A stretch of DNA of 64,000 bases from Monodelphis domestica (lineage: Eukaryota > Chordata > Mammalia > Didelphimorphia > Didelphidae), in assembly GCF_027887165.1 (NCBI RefSeq), contig NC_077229.1, positions 349,266,416 through 349,330,415 on the forward strand, written 5' to 3'. Shown piece by piece: positions 44,806 through 55,640 of this stretch (its first letter is position 1; each line of letters begins with the position of its first letter). A model generated the notes under the pieces. It was not told the DNA's origin. It ran no database searches and saw only the letters and a list, made by a program, of their open reading frames with translations. The translations under genes and the position numbers were made by a program.

Positions 44806-45003
44806 GAAGAAAGAAGAAAGAAAGAAGGAAGAAAGGAAGCAAGGAAGCAAGGAAGGAAGCAAGGAAGCAAGGAAGCAAGGAAAGAAGCAAAGAAGCAAAG
44901 AAGCAAAGAAGCAAGGAAAGAAGCAAGGAAGCAAGGAAGCAAAGGAAGCAAGGAAGGAAGCAAGGAAGCAAGAAGCAAGGAAGCAAGGAAGGAAGGAAGG
45001 AAG
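44638..45003 (+). repeat. Polypurine microsatellite (GAAA)n/(GGAA)n/(GCAAGGAA)n
   Basis: It starts with mixed gaaa/ggca units, passes through a pure gaaa block at about 44725-44805, and ends in an 8-base higher-order unit gcaaggaa (44835-45000). All frames through it are artefacts. Confidence 0.97.
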
Positions 45004-45419
45004 ACTTGTTCATTTTTAATAGGCAATGTTTATACATTGTGCTATATTTTCAAACTTTAAGTTACTACTTGATAGAATCATATGCTTCTAGTCACTAAAA
45101 ACTGTAACAGGTTAACTAATAAATACTATTCTTTAGTGTGTAGCAATATTAATATCAATTGCAAAATTGCATAACTTTTCATTTAATTATCACAATCAAT
45201 AACCATTTCCTTCTAAATAAAAAAGGTGCTGAATTAAATTACATGTAACAGAATTGAACTAGAGCAGATGAACCTTCCAAATTATAGGTGACAAAATACT
45301 TTTCATCAGAGGGAGAATCCCAATTTGCCTTTATGAATGGACAATTATAATGATTTAGATGTGGGGATTGTGTAAAGTTCCAGGGACCCACCCAATTGAC
45401 TAGACATAATAAAGAATTA
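45004..45419. other. Unassigned AT-rich DNA
   Basis: Nothing recognised. Confidence 0.5.
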
Positions 45420-45640
45420 CCTATTTATTATATCTTACATTTATGTAGTACTTTAAGATTAGCAAAGTATTTTATAGATTGCTTCAGATGAGGAAAATTC
45501 TCCTTTTGTCTTCACTCCAACCTTGTGAGGTAGGTGGTATTATTATCTTCATTTTACATATGAGAAACTGAGACTTGGAGAAGTATATGACTTGCCCATA
45601 GACATACAACTAGGTGCCGGAGGCTAGATTTTAAGACCCA
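45420..45640 (+). mobile_element. MIR/CORE-SINE
   Basis: 'catttatgtagtactttaag', 'ccaaccttgtgaggtaggtg', 'cattttacatatgagaaact' and 'ctaggtgccggaggctagat' are in MIR order. Confidence 0.75.
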
Positions 45641-46019
45641 AGACCTAGGAAATCAACCTGTAGGTGTGAATATGTATCTAAAGGGGTGTCTTTCTTTGGT
45701 GGGGTAGAAGATTAGAACAAATAAAATTAGTAAAAAGCAGATGGAGATATGTCAGTCTCAATATAGCAAATTCTGGCCTTTTGATCTGAGAGTCACATAT
45801 CCTCCAAAAGAAGAGGATTAAGATAACCTTCTGGGTCAATTATGAAGAAAAGTCAAACTCCCTATTAAAGGTAACCAATCAGTAAAATTGACTACAGAAT
45901 TTGTTTTAGGCATGTCAATTCCACACAAGGAAGAAAGGTCAGTGGTAAGGAAGATAACAAGATTTGAAACACTGAAATTTTTGAAGATATGATAGAAGAC
46001 TGCTGAGATCAATGCAGTA
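45641..46019. other. Unassigned DNA
   Basis: No gene seen; the longer minus-strand frames across 45836-46427 have no recognisable composition or motif and overlap an L2 fragment. Confidence 0.45.
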
Positions 46020-46160
46020 ATTAAGTGAATGAATGAAAATGGCATTTATTAAGTATTTCCTGTGCACCAGGCACTCAGTAAAGTTCAAAAATAAGTAAGT
46101 AAGCCAGTCCTTGTCCTCAAGGAATTTGTAGTCGAATGAGGGGAGGAGAAGACAAAGTTG
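46020..46160 (-). mobile_element. L2 LINE 3' end (minus strand)
   Basis: 'ggcatttattaagtatttcc', 'tgtgcaccaggcactcagta' and 'cagtccttgtcctcaaggaa' are the reverse complement of the L2 tail, as at 4018. Confidence 0.6.
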
Positions 46161-46696
46161 CAAGGGACTATGGCAGTGCTGGGAGGTGAGCCCAAGATGA
46201 GGTAGACTGGTTTCTGAAAGATATAAGGAAAAAAGCTCACCTATCAGATTCCAAGGTCCCAGGGATAGATTACAAAGTCCAGTGATAAAAGAGGAGACGA
46301 AGGAAGAGGAAAACCACCAGAGTTTAGGTGATACAGGAAATACAGATGATATTAGGAAATAATCTGGACATGCAAAATAAAGGAAAACCATATGCCAAAG
46401 GGAAAACCATTTGGAGACCTGTAACAAAAAGGTCTTTCTACTCTATTGATGCCAGAAAGCAGGAACAATTTCTCTAGACTTGTGGTCAAAAAGTTTAAGG
46501 TAAGTGATATGATCTAATATCTTTATGGAATATAACTCTAGAAGAAATGGGAATGGAAAAGAAGGAATCAAAATTGTTTCAATGAGTAATTTTAATTTTT
46601 TAATTAAAAAGGAGAAGAAAAGAAGGACTCTTCTGACAAAGCTCGGGAATATTATACATACATAAGGGTTAGAGAAGTAAATTGTGATTGTTTCCA
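46161..46696. other. Unassigned DNA
   Basis: No gene or recognised repeat. Confidence 0.45.
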
Positions 46697-47885
46697 GGGG
46701 TGGAGCTAAAATGGCAAAGTAATCTAGAACAGCTCTGTGCCCACCACAAGAATCCTCTCTGACCAAGATGAAAATATCACCACAAAATGAATACAGAACA
46801 ACAAGGAGACTGAGTGAACCAACTTCAAGAAAAGAACAACCTAAAAGGTAGTCAGGGAATATCTGGGGCACTGGGCAAAGTCAGCAAGGAACTATAGGAA
46901 GGAGGGAAGAGCAAGCCAAGAACAAGCCACCTCTCCCCACCCCACATCTGCTCTCCCAGGTGTAGAACCCAATCCCAAGTCAATATCCAGACCCTGAGAT
47001 CTGCATGGGCAATAGTGGTACAAGTCAACCCACAACCCTTGAAATTTCAAACCCATAGAGAAGTCCAGAGTCCCAGCCCAGGACAGTCTGATCTGAAGTG
47101 GGCTGATCCATGTGGGCCCAAAAAAAAGCCAGGAGTCCCAATCTGAGATTAGGATGAGGACATAGTACACAGTTTGGGGGTAGCTGATAGTACTAAATAC
47201 TGATCTTTTTGCTTAAAACTCGGAGCAGAATTTCTTTCAAGGGTGTGCCTGGTTGGATGAATTACACAAAGAGACCAAAAACTTGAGCCTAAGCCTGGAG
47301 CTAGAATTTTATCAGCCCTTAACCTCATCAAGTTCAGAGTGAAATCAAAAGCTACACCTAAGCCTGAGGTAAGTCTTTATGTTATCAGGATCTCAAGGGT
47401 CAATTGAATCAGCATGGAGAGGGGACTCTCAGAGCTCTCAGGCCTCAGACCAGCACCTTATTCCCCAAGCCTACCTATAATTAGATAGGAAAAATTAGCA
47501 AACCACAAAAAAATTTAACTCTAAAGAAGTTTTATGGAGACAAAGAGCAAGATACAGACACAGAAGGGGACAGTGAACGTTAATAAAACACATCCAAAGT
47601 AAAAAGAAAAATAAGGATTGGACACAGATTCTGGAAGAGCTCAAAAAAGACTTCAAAAACCAAGTAAGAGAGGGAAAGGAAAAGTAGAAAGTGATCCAAG
47701 AAGAAATAGGCCAATTGAAAAAGGAGAAACAAAAACTGACAGAGGAACATCAGGCCTTAAAAATCATAATTGACCATCTAGAAACTAATGATTTCATGAA
47801 AAATCGGGAAACAATAAAGCAGAATCAATGAAATGAAAAAACAGAGGAAAACATAAAATATGTTATTGAAAAAGCAACTGACCTA
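46697..47885 (+). mobile_element. L1 LINE, intact 5' end with 5'UTR and start of ORF1, 3' part missing
   Basis: It starts 'ggggtggagctaaaatggc', which resembles the YY1-containing first bases of mammalian L1 5'UTRs (GGGGGAGGAGCCAAGATGGC in human). The 5'UTR runs to about 47490. An ORF1 coiled-coil region follows from about 47585 (SKEELKKDF-like: 'ctggaagagctcaaaaaaga', 'caattgaaaaaggagaaaca') and breaks off near 47885. Retaining the 5' end while losing the 3' end is opposite to normal 5' truncation and points to later deletion. Same subfamily as 150-1108. Confidence 0.85.
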
Positions 47886-48889
47886 GACAATAGATTCATC
47901 ACTGCGCTGTCTCTCCTTTTGACCTGTCTCTAACTAAGAGGTGGCCTTTCTCTTTACTAATGCCAACCTTTTAACAGTGTAATCAGTTCCAATTCTTCCT
48001 ATCTTTTACAGCAAATTGTATCCTCAATTGTAACTTCTTTCTTTAATCTTCAATCTCTATCTATTGATTTTCCAAGATGTCTGTAAATATTATCATTTTC
48101 TCCCATCCTAAAAGAAAAATTTCATTAGACTCTACCTTCACCTCAACCTATCAACTCTTCCTTTTCTCAGTCAAATTCCTAGGGGAAAACAAAAATCTAT
48201 ATACAATTTTTCTTTTCTTACTTCTTGACCCTCTAGATCCTGATCTCATGACCTCATAACTCAACTGACCCCAATGACTCCAAATCTACCATTGTTCTCT
48301 TGTCAAGTCTGATCTGTCCTTTCAGACACCTTGGTCACACCGTTTGTTGTGATAAGGGATTCACTAGAAGGCTTAGAGAGAACTGTGTTTATACCCAAAA
48401 GGAGCTAAGCTTCATAAATCAGACCTAAACCAAACAAATGAGAGCCTCAGATACCAAGCCCTACTGAGAACTGAGAAAATAAAGGGCTCCACAAACAATT
48501 AACTTCCCAGTGTATCTCATTGCCTGCTGCCTTATAATGAAGCCACGGGGCTGCTAATGAATGTAAGTCCACGTAAAGTTCTTGCTGTCTTCATCCTAAA
48601 TTCCATCATTAAAATAATGGAGAAAAACCACATTGTGTTCTCTATTCTTAGTATTCTGATATATGCTACCCCCCAGTTACCGGATATTGAGCAGTTCTGT
48701 CTTCACATTCACATTTTCTATTCCCTTAATCTCTCAGGCACTATCTACCAGGGTAAAATTTCCTTTCTTTCTTATATTCTTCTATACTCTCATCCCTGGC
48801 TGACTCAACCATCTTTGAAGGCTTTTTTCTCTTCTGCCCTACCACAAGCCCATTGAAACCATGCTTCATTAATACCAAATCTCCCTACA
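47886..48889. other. Unassigned DNA
   Basis: Pyrimidine-rich in part and possibly L2-derived, but no order of motifs is secure. Confidence 0.35.
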
Positions 48890-49130
48890 TCCTGTAGTTC
48901 TCCTTTTTCACTCATTTGATCATCTTTCCATTTTGGAAATTCGGTTCTTTCTGTTCAGATACCAAAGCCTTCTAATCACTTTCTCCATGACCAATTACTC
49001 TTTTTCTTATGCCCTACAAAACACTGAGACAGGGAAGGCCATTTTCTCTTCCTTCAAGGCTCAGGTCAGGAAACACCTTCCTTAAAAAGCTTTTCTGAGC
49101 CCCTACTTACTAATTCTCTTCCCTAACTCC
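48890..49130 (+). mobile_element. L2 LINE 3' fragment
   Basis: 'cttcaaggctcaggtcagga', 'acaccttccttaaaaagctt' and 'ttctctgagcccctacttac'-like words match the L2 block before the stop of its ORF. Confidence 0.55.
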
Positions 49131-49969
49131 AATTACCTATCATTATATTTATTTTTAATTAAATTCAATAAGCATTTATTATGTACATTATTAGATTTGA
49201 TTCTCTTTCATTCATCATGCTGATAGAGGTTGTGACTATTATGTTATTGATTCAACAAGAATTTATCTGAATGTTATGTTGAGCCTGTAAGGCACTGGTA
49301 AAATGAAAGCAAAATGCAAAGGAAATTTTGTTCCATTGGAAAGATACAACATGTCAATATGTACTTCATGCATGATCTCTGGCAAGTCATTTAATTGTTA
49401 TTAGTCTCCATTTCAAGTTTCCCAAAATGAAAGGAGTTGGAGCAGGTCAGGCTATTCATTAATTATTTTTTACTGACTTCCAAACTAACTTTTAAGAAAA
49501 CTAGGAGAATAATTTGTTCAATGATGACTATTATAATGGGAGGGAAACAATTTGAGGACTTAAGAACTATGATTAATGTAATGTCTATACATAACAATTC
49601 CAAAAGTCCATGATGATGCTCACATCCCATCTCTTAAAAAGAAGCAATGGATGGGAGCTATGAAATAAGACATAATTTTTTAGACATGAAAAGAAAAGTA
49701 ACTTGACTTTCATAAGTAGGTAGCAGCCTCCCACATCTTGGAATTAATTCAGTCTCTCGATTTCCTACAATGTCTAATTTCCTTTGACCAATAAATCTCC
49801 AATTCACACCCCTACCCAGGAAAGTTCTAATTAAACCACTAGGTCTAAATCTAACAAGTTACTTGCCTTCATAATAATGTCTTCAATAAAAAAAATCTAC
49901 TAATGCTTATTTCCCATTTACAGACAATGCAGACATCTTGTCTTGATTCAAACATACAAAGACGTACCT
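49131..49969. other. Unassigned DNA with small repeat pieces
   Basis: A MIR/L2-like phrase lies at 49160-49185. 49780-49825 shares 'tttcctttgaccaat' and 'ctccaattcacacccct' with the L1 spacer at 52133-52170, so it is a small antisense L1 piece. Confidence 0.4.
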
Positions 49970-50215
49970 TGGAGGAATCTTGGCTCCCTTTAAAGCTCAA
50001 CTCAAATGTTGCCTCTTATAACAGGTCCTTCCTGATTCCTCCACTTATTGATACTCCTCTGCCCCTGAAATTACTTTTATTTTGTACTTACTCATAGGTA
50101 TTCCCATTGTTTTCTCCTAGGAGAAAGTAAGCTCTTTAAGGGGCAAGAACTATTTCCTTTTTGGTTTTTGTATCTCTGGAGTCCACCCCAAATTTTGGCA
50201 TGAAGTAGGGCTACA
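49970..50215 (+). mobile_element. L2 LINE 3' end
   Basis: 'ctttaaagctcaactcaaat', 'ggtccttcctgattcctcca', 'gagaaagtaagctctttaag' and 'gggcaagaactatttccttt' follow the L2 3' order closely. Better preserved than neighbouring copies. Confidence 0.75.
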
Positions 50216-50399
50216 TATTTGAGGTTAGATGACTTGCCACACAGGAAAGTGTCTGACCTCAGATTTGTAGTAAAGTCTTTTAAAATTTTTCTATATTTTC
50301 TTTTCTTGATTTTTTATTATGTACTTACTAACCCCAATGCCCCAATTTTAAATAAACAAATGCATAAAAACACAGTATGCAAAACCACAAACTCCACAT

Positions 50400-50960
50400 T
50401 CTTTACAATTTGTTAAAAATATGTAAGTTATATATGTGGGTCCTTATTTAAACATTCTCTGCTTCTGAGTTCCCTTTTGATTTTTTGTATTTGGATGCTT
50501 TTTTTCTCTTGATTTTGTGGCAATTGTTTTTTAATGTAATCATAGTTTGTATTATTCTGATTCTCTTTTCATATCTTCATATATTCACCTTATTTACTTT
50601 ACATTTTCAATATTTGTCCTTTCTAATAACATAATATAATCTGTTACATTCAATTATCACAATCTATTTAGCCATTTCTGGTAATCATTGCAGTTGTGTT
50701 ATTTCCAATTATTTTATCATTACAAGCAAAAGTTTCTATAAATATTTTCGTATACACACAGCTTTTTACCCTCTAAAAAATGCCTTTGGGGCCAAATCCT
50801 AGTAATGGGATCCCTAAGTCAATGAGCATGAATAGTTTTACAGCTCTTAATGTGTATTTCCATCTTTTTTCTGAAAAAAAAATCACAACTGTTCTAGTAA
50901 TGTAATAATTAGACTTATTTATTCTTATTCCTATCAGCATTTTATTTGATCAACTTACCC
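50400..50960 (-). mobile_element. Old L1 LINE, ORF2 3' part (minus strand)
   Basis: 'caatctatttagccatttct', 'caagcaaaagtttctataaa' and 'aatcctagtaatgggatccc' are diverged antisense of the same L1 ORF2 end seen at 60430-60570. It could be the distal part of the minus-strand L1 at 51330-55014, with the middle lost. Confidence 0.6.
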
Positions 50961-51329
50961 CCATCTGACTCTCAGTTAATATACATCACCAGGGCCATAT
51001 TTAACTAGATTTATTCTTAGGTAGGAGATACAATCTGTTTCTAGGACCATACTCTTTCCAAAACAAGTCTTTCCAGTTTGTTCCTACACAGTCATACCCA
51101 GTGGAATTTTTGTTCCAATGCCACAACTTCTGAGGAATACAGAACTACCTCCATTGTATGATGAGTGTTAAAGTAGCCACCAATGTGGTCCACCAGAATC
51201 TATGTTTGAATTATTCATATGATCAGCACACAATTAGATTGTAGCCTCATATAGGTATGTGGAGGTTATTCAAATGTCTATCATATAATTTACCTAAGGT
51301 TCTATTCATCTCCTTAACTTCTTTGTTAT
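50961..51329. other. Unassigned DNA
   Basis: Nothing recognised between two minus-strand L1 pieces. Confidence 0.4.
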
Positions 51330-51440
51330 GTTTTTGTTAGATTTATCTAATTATGAGGGGGAAATTAAAAGTTCTCCACTAATATTATTTAGCTATCTAT
51401 TTCTATCTGTTTTCATGTAATTTTTCCTTTAAAAAATCTG

Positions 51441-51712
51441 AATGTTGTAATTTTTAACTTAAGTTTATTTGGGTTATTGTTTTGGGGTTTGGGTTTTATA
51501 TGATTATTTTCTTACAAAAAAGAATGATATGGAGATATATTTTGCATGATAATACATGTATAACCCAGATCAAATTGTTTGATAGGTCTGGAAGGGGGGA
51601 GGAAGAGGGGGAGGGAGACAATTTGGATCAAATAACTGGAAAACTTACATGGAAACTTATTACATGTAATTGGTAAAAATAAAATATAATAAAAAAAACT
51701 CTTGGTGAATGC
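51441..51712 (+). mobile_element. 5'-truncated L1 tail inserted in the minus-strand L1
   Basis: 'ggggtttgggttttatatga', 'gataatacatgtataaccca', 'ggagggagacaatttggatc' and 'ttacatgtaattggtaaaaa', then an A-rich end, are the L1 3'UTR (compare 59755-59905). The surrounding L1 ORF2 antisense reads on at 51713. Confidence 0.8.
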
Positions 51713-52922
51713 AGGTCCAATACTGATAATGCTTCATTCGATCCATAGTACCCATTGGCATAATACAGTTAATTACCCTGTTCATTCCTTCCAATTATAT
51801 ACATTTTATTCTCAACTCTGTCAGAGATCATGACTACTTCCCTGCCTTCTCTGGATCAGCTGAGTATATCCTGCTCCAGCCCATCACTTTCATTCTATGT
51901 GTGTCTCTCATGTTCATTGTGCTTCTTGTAAATTCCAAATTTTCAAGTTCTAGTTTTTTATCCTATCTGTAAAATTATACAATAGTTTTGATATATTTCC
52001 TTCCCATGTGTAAATTCATCCCATTTACACTCAATGTCATAGTTACTAGCTGTGCATTTCCATCTACTCCATTCCTCCTCACTATTTGTCCCCATCTTCT
52101 TTCCTTTCTGCCATATCGCTCCTTAGATATCCAATTTCCTTTGACCAATACTTCTCCAATTCACACCCCTTCCCAAAAATCTTCCCTTGACCCACCTTTC
52201 CAAAGATCCTTCCCTTGTCCCTTCCCCCTTATCTTTTAATTCTTATTCTATCCACCTTTCCAAAAATCCCTTCTTTATCCCCATAATTGTGCCCTCCTAC
52301 TTCTTGTATCACTTCAATTTTAAAAATCCCTCTCCTATCTAATCCTAAGGATCCTTCACTTATCTCCTCACCTTCCCCCCCACTTCACTTCTTGACATGT
52401 ACTTCCTCTAAGTATCTTTCCCTTTACTTAGCCCCTAGCCCTCCTTTCTCTTTACTCACTCTTCTCTTATTTCCTCAGTCCCCTAAGAGGACTCCGAGAC
52501 CCTCACTTATCCCATTCCCCTTCCCTCCTATTTCTCTGTACATTAAGATTTTTATCCTTCTAACTATATATATATTGTTCTTTCTTTATCCTAGGTTCGA
52601 TGAGACCAGGGTCCTAGTACTATCAAGCCCTCTACCCCTTCTCAAAGGCAGTTCCACCACTCATTCCTCCCCCATGTTCCACCATACCTCTACCTCATAT
52701 ATTCTGTTACAATTTTAGCTTATTACATTACATTTACCTTGACTTCCATCCATACAAACTACTTCAAAATACCCAGGCAAAGATGCTATTCCCAGGGGCT
52801 GAAGATGACTTTTTCCCATTCAGGAATCAAATACTTTAACCTTTTGGGTGGTGTATGACTAATTAGTTTCTCATTACTTTTGTATGTTTCTTATAGATCA
52901 AATTTTCTGCTAAGCTCTAGGG

Positions 52923-53156
52923 CAGCATTGGCAGTATATTGGCATGCATGTCCAGTTAACACAAGGAGCAGCTCCATTCCCCCTCTTCCCAGTTCCCAAA
53001 GACATTTTTGCATGCCCCACCCTTTAGTCCAGCTGCCCAAAGCAAGCACTTTGCTCTCTCTGGTAATGTGGGAGGGAAGAAGTATGGGGGGGGGGGTTCA
53101 TAGACAGCTTGAATTTGCCCTCTGGGCACTCAAACTCAGAAATCTTGCCAATGCTA
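52923..53156. mobile_element. Non-autonomous hAT element (MITE) in the L1 spacer
   Basis: The 234-bp unit starts cagcattggca and ends tgccaatgcta, an inverted repeat with one mismatch. The interior phrases 'ggagcagctccattccccct', 'gtccagctgcccaaagcaag' and 'ctctgggcactcaaactcag' are those of the common marsupial hAT MITE. Flanking octamers ctctaggg and ttttaagg agree at 5 of 8 positions and keep the central TA. It is probably mobilised by Buster-type transposase such as the one at 9023-12040. A run of G occurs at about 53081-53092. Confidence 0.75.
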
Positions 53157-55124
53157 TTTTAAGGCTTTCCCCAGGGATACCTGAAACTCTTTTAGCTCAT
53201 TAAATATTCATTTTTACTTATTATAATTATGCTCATCTTTGCTGAATATATTATTTTCAGTTCTAAGTTCACTTCTTTTGCTCTATGAAATGCTATGTTC
53301 CATTGATTGCATTCTTTTAATGTTGTGGTTGCTGTCTTATATTATTCTGACTGTAGTAAAATCAGTATTTATATGATTTTTTACTTTCCTTATAGTAATT
53401 TCTCCCTCATCTGGGAGCTATGGAATTTAGCAATGATGTCCCTATGCATTTTCATCCTTGGGTCTCTTTGAGGCGGTGATCAGTAGATTCTTTCAACTTT
53501 TATTTTACCCTCTTATTCTAGAAGTTCTGGGTAGTTTTCCTTAATGAGTTCATGGACATGAGTTTTTTAATGATAACTTTCTGGGAGTTCAAGTATTCTC
53601 ATATAGTCTCTCCCTTGTTTGTTTTCCAGGTCAGTTGTTTTTGTGATAAGATGTTTCATATTCTTTACTATTATTTAATTCTTTCAATTTTGCTTTATTA
53701 TTTCTTGTTGCCTTAGGGAATTCCTAGCCTCCCTTTGACTAATTCTCATTCTTAATACATTATTTTCTTCTATTATTTCTGGATCTCTTTTTCCATTTAG
53801 GTGATCTTTCTTAATTTTGTTCATTTGCTTGCTTCGGGTCTTTTTTTTCCTAGTTTTTCCTCACAATGTCTTGTTTGGTTTTGAGGGGTCTTTTTAAGCC
53901 CTTCCAAAAGCTCCATTTTGAGCTTGTGTCCATTTATTGCATTTCTTTGCTTTTTTTGAAATAGGTGGTTTTATTTCATTGTCCTCTGAATTTGAGCTGA
54001 GATATTCTCTGTCCCCATAATACCTATTAATAGTTGTGTTCTTTCTCCTTTATTTAATCATTATTATTTTTTAATTGTGGTGTTGAATCCAATAGGTTTA
54101 ATTATTGGCTATCTTCTGGAGGCTCAGGGTTCCTAGTGGGTTGGGATATGTTACCTCATGTTTCAGGAGATGTTTTGCATGTGTTTGGTTTTTCCTGATT
54201 CCTATTAAGTTATCCCAGTTTTTATGGTCCCAGGTCAGATATATACTCCCAGTCCTTCACTGAAACTTCAGTCTGTGATTGATCTTTCATACTCTATCTA
54301 GAACCCAGTTGGCAGTTCTGCCATTACAACTGCAAGCAGACAATTCATCTCCCCACGTGGAAGTAGCCAAAGACTCCAATCTCCTGGAAATGTACACAGA
54401 TGATAGGGCCCCAGTCTCTAAGAAACCACACTCACCCACTTGTGCTCCCTCCTCACTCTTCCTTTATCACATCCACATCCTAGAATAGAGTAGGTGTCTA
54501 GCCCATGTTCCTTGGACCTCCAAAGTCTCTCATTTGTTAGCAATAATATTTGAGTTCCTGCCCTTAAGGCCTGATGCCTATATAGACTCTGTTATGTCCA
54601 CTCCTCCAATCTCTAGTTATGGACTAGCAGAGGTCTCCAGAACTGAGACTACAGCAGACACAGCTGTTCCCATGGTACACTACCTAAGAACTCTAATGGT
54701 GTCCTTAGGGGTGAAAGCTCTAGGGCTCAGCAAACAAGGTGAGGTTGTTAATATTGCTTCCATGGACTGTTTTGTTGATTCCATGCTGTTTGCTTTGTGC
54801 TTGCCCCAGGACCTATGGAGGTAGAACTGAGGCCAGGGCAGTCAGGTATTGTACGCCCTAGTTTTTCCTGGCTGTTCAGCTTCACTCTCAACTCCTGTCT
54901 GTTTTTTGCTGCTTTAACATTGATTCTGTGGAGCTATTTGGGGTTATTTGTGGGGGATATTAGGAGGGCAAGGAAGCTTCACACCCTAATAAAACAATCT
55001 TCCCATCAACTCCCAAACTTAACAAACTCTAAGTATGACTATAGAAAGAAATTTGCTTTTAAAAAAGAATGTCCTTAAAAACAAATTGACTTTCTAATGG
55101 AATTTTTTATCATTTTTAAAGTTA

Positions 55125-55640
55125 TATAAAATAAGATAGCAGTCCCAGATCTCAAACTATACTATAAAGCAGTGGTCATCAAAACAATTTGGTACTGGCT
55201 AAGAGACAGAAAGGAGGATCAGTGGAATAGTCTTGGGGTAAATGACCTCAGCAAGACAGTCTATGACAAACCCAAAGACCCCAGCTTTTGGGACAAAATC
55301 CACTATTCGATAAAAACTGCTGGGAAAATTGGAAGACAGTGTGGGAGAGACTAGGAATAGATCAACACCTCACACCCTACACCAAGATAAATTCAAAATC
55401 GGTGAATGACTTGAACAAAAAGAAGGAAACTATAAGTAAATTAGGCAAACACAAAATAGTATACATGTCAGACCTTTGGGAAGGGAAAGATTTTAAAACC
55501 AAGCAAGACACAGAAAAAGTCACAAAATGTAAATGTAATGTGTGTCAGCTATGGGAGGGGTGTTGGGAGGAGGGGGAAGGAAAATAAAATGATCTTTGTT
55601 TACAATGAATAATGTTTGAAAATGATGAAATAAAATAATG
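55125..55640 (+). mobile_element. Internally deleted L1: ORF2 segment joined to 3' terminus
   Basis: 55140-55510 encodes, with frame changes, the ORF2 carboxy-terminal region (VIKTIWYWLRDRKEDQWN, then NCWENWKTVWERLGIDQHLT and PYTKINS), which corresponds to human L1 VIKTAWYWYQNRDIDQWN. After about 55520 the sequence jumps directly to the terminal 3'UTR ('tgatctttgtttacaatgaa', 'taaaataatgtttaaaa'), so several hundred bases that should lie between are absent. Ends in A-rich low complexity. Dead LINE copy. Confidence 0.8.

Larger units (their letters stand above)
51330..55014 (-). mobile_element. L1 LINE, minus strand: 5'UTR, ORF1, spacer and start of ORF2
   Basis: Read on the minus strand, a 5'UTR starts near 55014 ('gggagttgatgggaagattg') and runs to about 54060. 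Decayed ORF1 runs about 54060-53190: GRDYMRILELPE-like RNA-recognition block near 53600, KVERIY and SPPQRDP near 53490, and an LELKIIYSAK block near 53270. A long purine-rich spacer follows, then the ORF2 start near 52060 with the antisense of NVNGMNS ('cccatttacactcaatgtca'), and endonuclease-region sequence to 51330. It is interrupted by an L1 tail (51441-51712) and a hAT MITE (52923-53156). Stops and indels throughout. Confidence 0.8.

Noticed and set aside
44574-45098. 174-residue Lys/Arg/Glu frame and its antisense partners
   Set aside because: Microsatellite artefact; open in several frames on both strands.
45939-46871. Two minus-strand frames of 162 and 142 residues
   Set aside because: Overlap an L2 tail and the antisense of an L1 5'UTR; no motif, no splice or promoter context.
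52287-52718. 143-residue Pro/Ser/Leu-rich plus-strand frame
   Set aside because: Antisense of the purine-rich L1 inter-ORF spacer; composition explains its openness.
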